Shown: positions 39,770-49,242 of the stretch, in pieces
How positions within the stretch are numbered: the stretch's first letter is position 1
Layout of the letters: each line of letters starts with the position of its first letter
From: Gaiellasilicea sp963784895
Lineage (GTDB): Bacteria > Actinomycetota > Thermoleophilia > Gaiellales > Gaiellaceae
DNA: 64,000 nt
Reading direction: 5' to 3'
NCBI GenBank assembly: GCA_963784895.1
Contig: CAWATM010000001.1
Location: 191,234-255,233, forward strand
Notes under the pieces: model-generated
What the model was told of the DNA's origin: nothing
The model's input: only the letters and a program-made list of their open reading frames with translations
The model's database searches: none
Made by a program: the position numbers and the translations under genes

Positions 39770-40706
39770 GCCCGTGGGGCTTGGGGCAGAGGACCGGGAT
39801 TCCCCCAGAGTGCCTTGACGAAGTCACGGAGCCCTAGCGACTGCGAGGGTCTCACGAGGCGGAGCACCAGCGCCTGCGTCAACATCAAGATCCTAAACAG
39901 CAATACCTTCGCAGGCGCCTCCGTGAGTGTCAGGTAGCTGGTGAGCGCGGCGATGTGATGCAGCCTGAGGCCGCTGCCCAATTGCCTGGTCGAAGCCCCG
40001 TGCACGTGGAATACCTCGGACTCCGGCGTGACCCACAGCGCGTGGCCGTCGTGGGCGAGCCGGTGAGGCGAGCTCGACGTCGTTGAAGTAGATCGGGAAG
40101 CGCTCGTCGAGGAGGTAATCGGGCGGCAAGACCTCGCGGCGAAGAGGAGGACGCTTGCCGAGGGCTGCTCGACGGGCCGCGGCCGCGAAAAGTCGTCGTC
40201 GATCATCCGGTAGCCGCCGCTCGCTCGCCGAGAATCCGGGCAGTCGCCGGAAGCGGCGTTCGAAGAGGCCAGGAACATGCGGAACGTCGGCAGGCGGTAG
40301 TGGTGCTGTTGCGGCGAACCGTCGGGATTGAGATAGAGCGGCCCGACGCCGGCCACGTCCGGGCGATCATCCAGAAACGCCACGAGTGCACCGAGCGCAC
40401 CCGGCTTGAACTCGATGTCCGAGTTCAGCAGCAGCACGAGCCTTCCGGAGGCCGGGCGTACGCCTGGTTCACCGCGGCCGCGTAACCAACGTTCTGCCGA
40501 TTCTGGATGAGCTGATGTCGTCGCGACTCTCGAGCAGCTCGAGCGAGCCGTCGTCGCGACGCCGTTGTCGACCACGATGGTCTCGTAGGACAGCTCGTCG
40601 CCGACACTTGCCGGAAGCGTTCCAAGACACGCCTCCAGTCAGGTCACGCGTGTTCCAGCTCACGATCAGGATCGAGACAGTCGGGAGTTCGCTCCGGAGG
40701 CTGCAT
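39766..40706 (-). CDS. GT2 rhamnosyltransferase-like glycosyltransferase (frame-broken)
   Basis: Reassembled from 40706: VSILIVSWNTRDLTG, ETIVVDNGV, DDGSLELLES, LIQNRQNVGYAAAVNQAYAR, GRLVLLLNSDIEFKPGALGA, GVGPLYLNPDGSPQQHHY, VLLFRREVLPPDYLLDERFP, IYFNDVELARRLAHDGHALW and SEVFHVHGASTRQLGS. This is a WbbL-like enzyme with NSD as the metal-binding triad and NDVEL as the acceptor motif. At least five breaks lie between 40080 and 40690; the distal 500 bases are clean except near 40075 and 40130. Expected function: adding a deoxysugar or similar residue to a lipid-linked chain. Confidence 0.75.
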
Positions 40707-40786
40707 AGGAGAGTGGCAGACGGCTAGATTCGCGTCGCTCGCCTGCGTCGCCACTGTAGGGTCTCTGCCCGTTCAGGGCAATCTCA

Positions 40787-42036
40787 ATGACGAGCGTATC
40801 CCGCCTGCCCGCGTCCTCATCGTGGTCGAGAACTTATCGGTGCCCACGGACCGGCGCGTGTGGAAGGAGGCGCTGGCGCTCACTCGTCTGGGCTACGCCG
40901 TCACGGTCGATCTGCCCGATCGGGATCGACGCGAGATCGGGCACCCCACGAGCAGCCTCGAGGGAGTCGACATCCATCGCTATCCGCACCGCGAGGCGGG
41001 CGGCCGGCCCCGCTGGGTACGCCGTCGAGTTCGGCTGGGCGCTGTGGAGCATCCGGCGGCTCGCGCGCCGGCTCGCGCGACAGCGGCCGTTCGACGTCGT
41101 CCAGCTCTGCAACCCACCGGACATCCTCATTCCTCGCCGTCGGCGTCGTTGCGACGTCGGGCGCCCGCATCATCTTCGACCACCATGACCTCGTCCCCGA
41201 GCTCTACGAAGCGCGCTTCGGTCGGGCCGGGCGGTCTGCTCTACCGCCTCGCCGCGCTCGCGGAGCGACGAGCGCTGCTGCTCGCGCCGACGTGGTGATC
41301 TCGCCCAACGGGACCTACCGGCGGATTGCAGTCCGGCGAGGCGGCAAAGTCCCCGGAAGACGTCTTCGTCGTGCGGATGGCGCCTGACCCGAGCCGTTTC
41401 CGGCCGAGCGCACCCGACGAGGCCCTCAAGCGGGGAAAGCAGTACTTGATCGGCTACGCAGGAACGATCGGGCCTCAGGACGGCGTCGATCATGCGCTCC
41501 GGGCGCTGCGGCTGCTCGCCGATCGGCGTGACGACTGGCATGCGATCTTCGCCGGCAGCGGCGACGCGGCAGAAGAGCGATGCGTGCACTCGCGACCGAT
41601 CTTGGTCTCGACGGCCGTACGTCGAGTTCGTCGGCTTCGTCGAGGAGGAGGAGCTGATCCGTCTGCTCAGCTCGGCCGACGTGTGCCTCGCTCCTGAGCC
41701 GAAGAACGCGCTCAATGACGCCTCGACGATGATCAAGGTCGTCGAGTACATGGGGATGGGACGGCCATCGTGGCGTACGACCTGACAGAGACGCGCTTTT
41801 CGGCCGCGGACCGCGGCGCTCTACGCGACGCCGAACGACGAGGCCGTTCATTCGCGGCGTGCATCGAGCTGTTGCTCGACGACCCGGCCTCCGCGCAGGC
41901 ATGGCCAGGGCCGGCCGGCAGCGCATCACCCACGAGCTGTCCTGGGAGGCCTCGGTGGGAGTCGCTTGCGGCGGCATACTCGCGTGCGCTCGAGAAGACG
42001 ACCGGGCGCGGACGGCGCGCATCCCGCCCCTCTTGA
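40787..42036 (+). CDS. GT4 family glycosyltransferase (many frame breaks)
   Basis: Reassembled: RVLIVVENLSVPTDRRVWKE, ALTRLGYAVTV, VQLCNPPDILF, GARIIFDHHDLVPELYEARF, GGLLYRLAALAERRALLLAD, VVISPNGTYRRIAV, DVFVVRMAPDPSRFRP, KQYLIGYAGTIGPQDGVDHA, FVGFVEEEELIRLLSSADVC and STMIKVVEYMGMGR. The DHHD and PxDRRVxKE motifs are typical of WbuB-like GT4 enzymes of O-antigen loci. More than ten breaks are spread over 40.8-42.0 kb, more than in its neighbours. TGA at 42034-42036 overlaps the MBL gene start by one base. Confidence 0.75.
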
Positions 42037-42774
42037 TGCGAATCCACTGTCTCGTCACCGGCCACGTCCTCGCGAAGGCGGGTGTTCGAGGCGCTCGCAG
42101 GTACGTGCTCGACGAATGGCGCGACGAGGCGCTGCCCATCAATGCCTTCCTGATCGAGCATCCCAGCGGCCTGTGCCTGTTCGACACTGGTCAAACGGCG
42201 CGGGCGGCCGATCCGCGCTGGTTTCCTCGCTGGCATCCGTTCTTTCGCCTCTCGCGCTTCGAGCTTGTGCCGGAGGACGAAGCGGCCGCGCAGCTCCGTG
42301 CGCGAGGGATCGACCCGAGTGAGATTCGTCGCGTCGTGCTCTCGCATCTGCACACAGATCACGTTGGCGGCCTCGACCAGTTTGGGGGCGCCGAGGTCTT
42401 CGTCTCGCGGCTCGAATGGGACAAGGCGGTCGGCATGCGGGGCCGAATCCGCGCCTACCTTCCCCAGTATTGGCCACCCGACGTCGAGCCGACGCTCGTC
42501 GACTTCGAAGGGCCCGCGGACGGCCCCTTTTCCTCGTCGTTCGACATAGCCGGGGACGGACGGTTGTTGTTCGTCCCGACGCCCGGCCACACTCCTGGCC
42601 ACGCCGCCCTCCTCGTGCGGGACGATGAGCGGGCGTGGCTCCTGATCGGCGATTTGGCTCATACCGCCGCTGAGCTCGACGATGTTGCGCCCGCTATCGC
42701 TGACCTGGTGTCGGGACGAGGGAGTGACCGTCCTGGCGGCGCACGACTCGACGGCAGGATCCCTCGCGGGCTGA
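42036..42774 (+). CDS. MBL-fold metallohydrolase (N-acyl-homoserine-lactonase-like), one frame break
   Basis: Zinc hydrolase of about 245 residues. The first metal site is SHLHTDHVGG (HxHxDH), the third His is in PTPGHTPGH, and the bridging Asp is in LLIGDLAH. After a shift near 42708 the end reads VTVLAAHDSTAGSLAG, placing the last His in the expected AAHD motif. PINAFLIEHPSGLCLFDTGQ is the usual strand 1-2 region. The relatives I know are AHL lactonases and generic hydrolases; an ester or lactone on a polysaccharide precursor is equally possible here. It is translationally coupled to the GT4 gene. Confidence 0.75.
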
Positions 42775-42805
42775 CGCCTGGTTCGGATCGACCGCGCGAA
42801 CGGCC

Positions 42806-43777
42806 CTAAAAGCGATTAGTCGCCTGTTCGAAAAACGTCCACGGCGTCTGCTCTCCCCAGGTCGCGAAGAGCTTCCAGTCGTTGATCAGCCAGGGGCTCC
42901 AGCTATCCGGATGTCGTCTGATGTACTCCTCGAGTCGTGCCGCGCACTCCTGAATCGCCTCCTGCGGATCATCGGCGACGGCCAGCGGTGGGCCAATCTC
43001 AACACGCTGCGGGATCCAGTCGTCGTCCCGGTGAACGTAGTAGTCGAGGAGAGGTGCCCCGGTTGCTTTGGCGAGCAGCGCCGGGCCGAGAGGGAACCGC
43101 GCAGGTCCGCCGAGGAAGTCCACTTCGACGTTCTCGGCCGAGAAGGAGAGATCCATCAGGATGAGGACGACCTCGTTTCGCCGGAGCGCGTTCGCCCCCT
43201 GAACGGCAACGCCGAAGCTTTCTGGCCGCGTCCACAGGAATCGGCAGTCGAACCTTTCGATGAGCATCCGATCGAAGCGGTCACCGAACCACCGTCGGAC
43301 GGGGTGCTGCATCGAACTCAGCTGCAGTCGCACAGGGTTCGGCTTGTATCCGAGAAGGCCGAGCGCGGCGAAGAATGAGAAGTTGCCGCGCACGTGCCCG
43401 GAGTACAGGATCGCGCCTTTTCCCTCCCGCAACGCCTCCGAGAGATTCTCGAGACCCCGGACCTCGACGAGGTTCAGAAGATTCGCCTTTGGACGGAATC
43501 GGCAGAGTGCGCCGTCCAGGAACTCCGATGCCTCGAGCTCGAACGATCGTTCGAGAACGGAATTGGCTTCGACCTCGGTGAGCTGCAGGCGCGTGCTGAG
43601 GTTCTCCAACTGCGGTTGGAGCCCCCGCCGCTTCGCCCTGTACTTCGATCGCCCGAGCCGCCGCGCCATTGCGTAGGCCACTCGCCGAGGTAGGAGCGAG
43701 ATGAAGAAGAGAACGAGTCGGTACAAGACCGTCTCGAGGATGGTCACGCGCCAGCCGTGGAAACCCGTTTTGGTCAT
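42806..43777 (-). CDS. LpxL/HtrB-like lysophospholipid or glycan acyltransferase with altered active site
   Basis: 323 residues, clean frame. The N-terminus (TILETVLYRLVLFFISLLPR, VAYAMARRLG) is the usual membrane anchor. EGKGAILYSGHVRGNFSFFA is the catalytic region, but the HX4(D/E) motif reads HVRGNF: the acidic residue five positions after His is Phe. ILMDLSFSAENVEVDFLGGP and GPALLAKATGAPLLDYYVHR match the later LpxL blocks. Canonical members move acyl groups from ACP or CoA to lipid A or PIM. It lies next to an operon encoding a carrier protein, so acyl transfer to the glycan is an attractive guess. Confidence 0.7.
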   Translation of the reverse strand: MTKTGFHGWRVTILETVLYRLVLFFISLLPRRVAYAMARRLGRSKYRAKRRGLQPQLENLSTRLQLTEVEANSVLERSFELEASEFLDGALCRFRPKANLLNLVEVRGLENLSEALREGKGAILYSGHVRGNFSFFAALGLLGYKPNPVRLQLSSMQHPVRRWFGDRFDRMLIERFDCRFLWTRPESFGVAVQGANALRRNEVVLILMDLSFSAENVEVDFLGGPARFPLGPALLAKATGAPLLDYYVHRDDDWIPQRVEIGPPLAVADDPQEAIQECAARLEEYIRRHPDSWSPWLINDWKLFATWGEQTPWTFFEQATNRF

Positions 43778-43972
43778 CGCCGCATCACCGACTCACCCTG
43801 CCTGCGATCGATGCCGGTGCGCACTGAACGGAAGGTTGGACCCACGGGGGGCGAGTTGACTCACAATGGATCAGCAATGAGTGTGCGTGCGACGCCCATG
43901 TCTCGAAGTCATTCGACATCGTCTGGTTCCAGGACAGGCACGCCGTGGGCGGGACATAGCTGACGTCGGCTA

Positions 43973-45115
43973 GTGGACTTCGCTTGGGATCAGGACGCAA
44001 CCGCGCTGAAGCGGGCTGCAGAGGAGTTCGGGGCATCGCTCAACGAGGGTCTGGCCGATCGCGATCTGACAGCGACATTCGACGACGAGCTCTGGAGAAG
44101 GTGCGCCGCGTTCGGCGCCCTCGGACTACCGATCCCGGAGAGATTCGGAGGATCTGAACAGAGCCTTCCGGCGGTCGTGTACGCCCTGGAGGGACTCGGC
44201 TACGGCTGCCGCGACAACGGGCTGCTCTTCGGCCTGATGGCCCAGCTCTGGAGCGTCCAGATGCCGGTCCTGCTGTTCGGTACCGACGACCAGAAGGAGC
44301 GTTACCTCGGTTCTCTCGTAGCGGGGACGCTCATCGGTGCCCATGCGGTCACCGAGGCCGACGCCGGCTCGGACGTCTTTGCCATGCAGACCCGCGCCCG
44401 CGCCGAAGGCGAGGAATATGTCCTCGATGGCGCGAAGTCTTTCGTTACGAGCGCGCCAGTCGCGGGCCTTTTCCTGGTGGTTGCGAGAACAGAGGAGGGC
44501 GAAGGCACGGCCGGGTTGACGGCGTTCCTCGTCGATCGGGATACCGAGGGTCTTCAGGTGACGCAGGCATACGACAAGATGGGTCTGCGCACGTCGACGA
44601 TGGGGGAGGTCGCATTCTCCGGTTGTCGCGTGAGTCGCGACCAGGTGCTCGGCACTGTGGGAACCGGCGCAACCGTATTTGGGACGGCGATGGAGTGGGA
44701 GCGCGCATTCATCCTCGCGCCCGCTCTCGGCACGATGCGACGCCAGCTCGAGCAATGCCTGCATTACGCTCGCAATCGTCGGCAGTTCGGAACGGCGATC
44801 GGGAAGCGAGAGGCGGTAGCGGAGAAGCTCGTCCAGATGCAGATGCGGCTCGAGACCTCGCAACTCGTGATGTACCGAGCGGCTTGGAAGAAGGACCAGG
44901 GGCACCGTCTGACGTATGAGCCGTCGCAAGTAAAGCTCCTTATCAGCGAAGGTTGGGTGCAGACCTCGCTCGACGCCATTCAGATTCACGGCGCGGCCGG
45001 ATACATGCGTGAAGTGGGAGTCGAGCGGGATCTGCGTGACGCGCTGGCAAGCCGAATCTACTCCGGCACCTCCGAAATCCAGCGCAGTATCCTCGCCAAG
45101 TTTCTTGGCCTATGA
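43973..45115 (+). CDS. acyl-CoA/acyl-carrier dehydrogenase
   Basis: FAD-dependent dehydrogenase of 380 residues, clean frame. AHAVTEADAGSDVFAM and DGAKSFVTSAPVAGLFLVV are the FAD-binding blocks; DKMGLRTSTMGEVAFSGCRV and RRQFGTAIGKREAVAEKLVQ follow; QIHGAAGYMREVGVERDLRD and SRIYSGTSEIQRSILAKFLG end it. The Glu used by medium-chain enzymes (YEGT) is Ser here (YSGT), while MEWERAFILAP has Glu at the isovaleryl-CoA-dehydrogenase position. Being coupled to an adenylation enzyme and a carrier protein, it probably oxidises an aminoacyl group on the carrier, as PltE-type prolyl-carrier dehydrogenases do. GTG start. Confidence 0.82.
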   Translation: MDFAWDQDATALKRAAEEFGASLNEGLADRDLTATFDDELWRRCAAFGALGLPIPERFGGSEQSLPAVVYALEGLGYGCRDNGLLFGLMAQLWSVQMPVLLFGTDDQKERYLGSLVAGTLIGAHAVTEADAGSDVFAMQTRARAEGEEYVLDGAKSFVTSAPVAGLFLVVARTEEGEGTAGLTAFLVDRDTEGLQVTQAYDKMGLRTSTMGEVAFSGCRVSRDQVLGTVGTGATVFGTAMEWERAFILAPALGTMRRQLEQCLHYARNRRQFGTAIGKREAVAEKLVQMQMRLETSQLVMYRAAWKKDQGHRLTYEPSQVKLLISEGWVQTSLDAIQIHGAAGYMREVGVERDLRDALASRIYSGTSEIQRSILAKFLGL

Positions 45116-46724
45116 GGACGCGGTTTCTCCTTCACCATCTTCTGCGGGACTCGGCTGAATCGTCACCGTCCGCTACAGCGATCCGACATCTGGACGAGAG
45201 TGTCACGTACGGCGAGCTCGACGAACGGAGCAACCGCCTCGCGAACGCACTGATCCTGCAGGAGTGGAGCGAGGTGACCGCGTGCTTCTTCACGCACCGA
45301 AGTCCATCGCGGCTGTGACGGCTCTGTACGGCGTGCTGAAGGCAGGAGCGTCGTACGTGCCGGTGGAATCGAACAGCCCCGCACCCCGTCTCGCGGACAT
45401 CGCTGTTCAGTGCCGGCCGAGATGCGTGGTCACCGGGGCTGCCGCGCGTGAAAAGCTGACGCCGGAACTCTGCCGCAAGGCGGGCATTTCGAGCATCTAT
45501 TCGCTTGACGATGCCGAGCCCTTCGACGATCTCCCGACTCAAACGTTCTCCGTTGCAGAGGTCATGAGCCAGCCGGCTGTCGCTCCCGACGTGAAGATGA
45601 TCGATCAGGACCTCGCGTACGTCTTGTTCACGTCAGGATCGACCGGTACGCCTAAGGGCGTGATGCTGTCGCATGCGAATGCTCTGACGTTCGTCGATTG
45701 GGCGACTGACACATTCCAGCTGCGCGGCGACGACCGGCTCTCGAGTCACGCTCCATTCAACTTCGACCTGTCGGTTCTCGATCTCTTCGGAGCAGTCGCA
45801 GTAGGCGCATCGGTGACGCTCATTCCCGAGGGGCTAGGGATGTTTCCGCGGCGACTTGCCGAGCTGATCGAGCGTGAAAAGCTCACCGTCTGGTACTCCG
45901 TACCGTCGATCCTGACTCTCTTGTTGACGCGCGGAGGCTCTCTCGACCGCGAGTTGGGGTCGCTCCGCTGGATCCTCTTCGCGGGAGAGGTCTTTCCGAC
46001 GAGGCATCTGCGAGAGCTCATGAACGCACTCCCGAACGCTCGGTACGCCAACCTCTACGGCCCGACTGAGACGAACGTTGTCACCTATTACGAGGTCGAG
46101 CCGCTGAGCGCAGACCGGATCCAGCCGATCCCGATCGGCAAGCCCTGCGGAAACTCTCGGTGTACGGCGGTCCGCGATGACGGAGAGGTGGTCGTTGAGC
46201 CAGGGGACGAGGGCCTGCTGTACGTCCGCGGATCGACGGTGATGCGCGGATATTACGGCCGCGCCGAGGAGACAAAGCGTGCCTTCACGGATCTCCCCGG
46301 CGTGGGCGGCCCCGAGTCGTTCTACTGCACGGGCGACGTCGTCACGGTCGATGAGGGGGGTAACTTCGTGTTCCTGGGCCGCCGGGATCACATGATCAAG
46401 ACCGGAGGCCATCGAGTCGAGCTCGGCGAGGTCGAGTCAGCACTGTTTGCACATCCGTCGGTGCGCGACGCCGCCGCGGTGGCGGTGCCGCATGACGTCC
46501 TCGGAAACGCGATCTGGGCGTTTGTCGTCGCTGACGCCGTTTCGGAGCAGGATCTGCGCGCACACTGCGGATCGCTGCTTCCGCGATACATGGTGCCCGA
46601 GCGCGTAGAGATCCGCGGTCGTTTGCCGCGAACCGCCACGGACAAGGTCGACCGCCCGAGGCTCGTGGCCGAAGCGGCTGATGCATTGGTGAACGCCCAC
46701 GATTGGAAAGCAGGTGAAACGTGA
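45112..46724 (+). CDS. stand-alone amino-acid adenylation enzyme (one frame break)
   Basis: AMP-forming ligase of about 537 residues that should activate an amino acid and load it on the downstream carrier. After the shift near 45257 (RLANALI/AGVERGDRVLLH) the core motifs are complete: YVLFTSGSTGTPKGVMLSHA (A3, phosphate loop), HAPFNFDLSVLDLFGAVAVG (A4, Asp for the alpha-amino group), NLYGPTETNVVTYYEV (A5), FYCTGDVV (A7), FLGRRDHMIKTGGHRVELGE (A8) and LPRTATDKVDR (A10 Lys). Its form resembles PltF/CloN4-type enzymes; substrate is not decidable by eye. The ATG overlaps the dehydrogenase stop (ATGA), and its own end overlaps the carrier gene. Confidence 0.82.
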
Positions 46725-46960
46725 TCGAACGCGATCTGCTCGAGTTCATCCGAACCGAAATCGCCTATGACCGCGAAGAAACTCTTTCGGCCGACGACCA
46801 GCTGCTCGACGGGGTCCTCGACTCTCTGGGGATGCTCAGGCTCGTCTCATTCGTCGAAGCGCGTTACGACGTGAAGATCGGGGACGAGGATCTCCTGCCG
46901 GAGCACTTTGCTACGGCGAGCGCATTGGCTGACTTCCTGAGAACCAAAGGGGTCTCATAG
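46721..46960 (+). CDS. acyl/peptidyl carrier protein
   Basis: 79 residues. LLDGVLDSLGMLRLVSFVEA holds the phosphopantetheine attachment Ser (DSLGMLRL), flanked by the helix-I region ERDLLEFIRTEI and the helix-III/IV region IGDEDLLPEHFATASALADF. The GTG start overlaps the adenylation gene's TGA (GTGA), so the two are translationally coupled. Together with the adenylation enzyme and dehydrogenase it forms a minimal carrier-bound acyl-group module. Confidence 0.88.
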   Translation: MIERDLLEFIRTEIAYDREETLSADDQLLDGVLDSLGMLRLVSFVEARYDVKIGDEDLLPEHFATASALADFLRTKGVS

Positions 46961-47116
46961 CGCTGGGGCCGGCGTCGGCCGCGATCACCGTCACTGCCAG
47001 TGGATCTTGAAGGCCAGCCGCTCAATGACGCCATCGGCTCACTCTCTACCCGGTCTCTCCTCCGCTGAGCGCAGAAAGGTGCACGGCAGGCCGCCAGCGC
47101 GGGGTCGGTCTGCACG

Positions 47117-47954
47117 ATGAAACGGCCCTTGCCGGTCCTCGGCGTGTCGGTAGTGTCCTCCGAGATGTCGCGGCTGTCGCGGAGGCTGAGCCAGGCGCTC
47201 GCCCGGATCCGGCATGGAGCGACGAGGGCGCCGCGAACGGTCAGCGAGTACCTTCTGCAGCCCCTGCCGCACGAGCGCGCCATCCGGAAGCTGTTCGACC
47301 GCGACCCGCCGCGCGTCATCTTCGACGTCAGGCGCATGTGAGGGCGAGGACTCGATCCGGTACCGGGACATGTTCCCGACTGCAACGGTCTATGCGTTCG
47401 AACCCCGCGCGGACAACCTGGCCCGCATCGAGACCCACCTGGCCACCTACGGCGCCGACCGCATCCGGGTCGTGCCGGTCGCGCTCAGCGACCGCGAGGG
47501 AACAGCGACCTTCTACCTGTCGTCCGGTCGCCCCCCCGAAGCCGGAGACGAGCCCTGGGACTACGGAAACAAATCCAGCTCGCTGCTTCCGCCGGCTCCG
47601 GACCAGGAGAAGTTTCACGGCTGGCTGAAGTACGATGAGATGATCACGGTCCCGACCCGTACCCTCGCCGGCGTCCTCGCCGAGCTGGACATCGGCCGGG
47701 TCGATTTGGCGCACATTGACGTGCAGGGTGCCGAGCTCATGGCCCTGCGGGGGGCGGGGGCGAGACTGCGAGACGTTCGCGCCGTGTGGCTCGAGGTTGA
47801 AGCTGTAGAGCTCTATCGAGGGCAGCCTTTGCGTCAGGAGGTTGAGCAGTTCATGCGCGCTGCCGGGTTCCGGCTCGCGCTGGACACTGTCGGTAAGGTC
47901 AGCGGCGACCAGCTGTGGGTCAACGAGTCGTGGCGTTCTGCCACAAGCAGGTAG
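47117..47954 (+). CDS. FkbM-family methyltransferase (one inserted base)
   Basis: SAM-dependent O-methyltransferase of about 279 residues. Removing one extra A near 47331 gives PPRVIFDVGACEGEDSIRYR, the FkbM motif I. Then TVYAFEPRADNLARIETHLA, VPVALSDREGTATFYLS, SSLLPPAP, ITVPTRTLAGVLAELDIGRV and DLAHIDVQGAELMALRGAGA follow, which is the complete family order. ATG at 47117 is the first candidate start; 47165 is the alternative. It is 156 bp downstream of the carrier gene. FkbM members in polysaccharide loci methylate sugar hydroxyls. Confidence 0.82.
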
Positions 47955-48117
47955 TTCATTTCGTGGCTCATGGTTGAACCGCGCGCTGTGGCACACACAC
48001 GAGTGTCGGGGTCCCCACGAGAGCGCCAGGACGACGCGTGAGTGTGTGCAGGTAGTGGCTCCCAGGCCGTGTTATTGACCCGACCCAGACGACCTCACTC
48101 GTTCTGCGACGCGAGAC

Positions 48118-48148
48118 GCGAGACCCCCGCCGGGGGCGGGGGTCTCGC
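48118..48148. terminator. strong hairpin between convergent genes
   Basis: A perfect 14-bp stem (48118-48131 with 48135-48148) has a 3-nt loop. GC-rich, with only TGTTT after it on the plus strand and no T-run on the minus strand, so it is a typical high-GC bidirectional terminator between the FkbM gene and the secreted-protein gene. It also marks the edge of the polysaccharide region. Confidence 0.75.
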
Positions 48149-48174
48149 GGTGTTTCGGGGGTGCTACCGACGAG

Positions 48175-49092
48175 CTACTCGTCGCAGTGGCCCGGCCCGA
48201 TCAGCCCCTCGTTGTAGGAGCCGAGCGTGCCCGCCAGGGCCACGAACTGCTGGCGCAGGGGGTCGGAGCCCTTGAGGGCGCCGATCTCCGCCGGCGTGTA
48301 CGTCTGGAACAGCGTCGTCGCGGACGCGATCGCGGTCGCGACCGAGGCCGGGACGGAGGCGCCGTCGAGGACGTTCAGCCGCGCGGCCATGTACTGGTGC
48401 GCGAGGTTGTAGTACTGGTTGCCTGCCGGAGCCGTCCCGAAGACCTCGTACCACGTGTCGCCGCTCAGGAAGAACACCGTGTCCGGTCCCAGTCCGCCCG
48501 GAAGCAGGTTCCAGGTCGCGTCCGGCTTCGAGGCCGGGCCGTAGATCGAGTGCGTCTTCCAGTAGCCCTGCGTCAACGTGCATCCGGTCTCGCACGGCAC
48601 GATCACGTGGATCGTGTTCGTGTCAGTGGCGAGCGGGTGGTGGTCATCGGAGCTGGTGACGTCGACCGTGTTCACGACGTCGAACTCGCCGCAACCATGT
48701 GCGCCGATGTCACGGGTGTACGTGAAGGTCGCCGAATCGTGCAGGTTCTGGCTTCCGTGGAACAGGTTCGTCGCCAGAGTTCCGGCATAGCTGTCGACGA
48801 CGCTCGCCCCGGCGCCATGTGCGCCCGGATCGAACCCTTCTTCGCAATTTCGCGTAACGACGATCTTGTAGACGACCGTGACCGTCTGGTCGAGCGACAG
48901 GGTCAGCGTCGTGATCGGCACGCCCGGGTTGCTCTGCAGGCTGGCCGTCTTGTCCACCGTCCACGTACACGTCGGATGCCCTGGATGCGGCGGGTCTTCG
49001 TGACCCAGAGCGATCGGTGCTGTGCCGCCGATCACGGCGGTGGCGAGAGCCGCGAAGGCCGCCAAGAGCAGAATCTTCTTCCGCAGTGTCAT
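48175..49092 (-). CDS. secreted protein with a TQGYWKTH domain
   Basis: 305 residues. MTLRKKILLLAAFAALATAV is a clear signal peptide. The first part is a beta-sandwich-like region (TCTWTVDKTASLQSNPGVPI, VTVVYKIVVTRNC, FTYTRDIGAHGCGEFDVVNT). The second starts with CTLTQGYWKTHSIYGPA, a motif known from many uncharacterised secreted bacterial proteins, followed by WYEVFGTAPAGNQYYNLAHQ and QYMAARLNVLDGASV. The start is supported by AGGAAAGG upstream of ATG 49092. Nothing points to an enzyme; an extracellular structural or adhesive role is likely. The frame is clean and codon use matches the core genes. Confidence 0.75.
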   Translation of the reverse strand: MTLRKKILLLAAFAALATAVIGGTAPIALGHEDPPHPGHPTCTWTVDKTASLQSNPGVPITTLTLSLDQTVTVVYKIVVTRNCEEGFDPGAHGAGASVVDSYAGTLATNLFHGSQNLHDSATFTYTRDIGAHGCGEFDVVNTVDVTSSDDHHPLATDTNTIHVIVPCETGCTLTQGYWKTHSIYGPASKPDATWNLLPGGLGPDTVFFLSGDTWYEVFGTAPAGNQYYNLAHQYMAARLNVLDGASVPASVATAIASATTLFQTYTPAEIGALKGSDPLRQQFVALAGTLGSYNEGLIGPGHCDE

Positions 49093-49242
49093 TCTGTTCC
49101 TTTCCTCTTTCCCCCTGGCCTCTGCCAAGTTTTCGATGACCGATGCCGTTACCGCGGAGCGGTCGGGCGGCCGACTGCTCCGACCAAAGCTTTTCACTCG
49201 ACGCGAACCGGGCCTATAGCCGTTCGGATAGGTTTCGGCAGG

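Noticed and set aside
48187..49242. Extension of the 49.2-kb aminotransferase frame 1 kb upstream
   Set aside because: The extra part is antisense to the signal-peptide-bearing secreted protein and is Arg-rich with no domain; the DegT fold starts at 49243.
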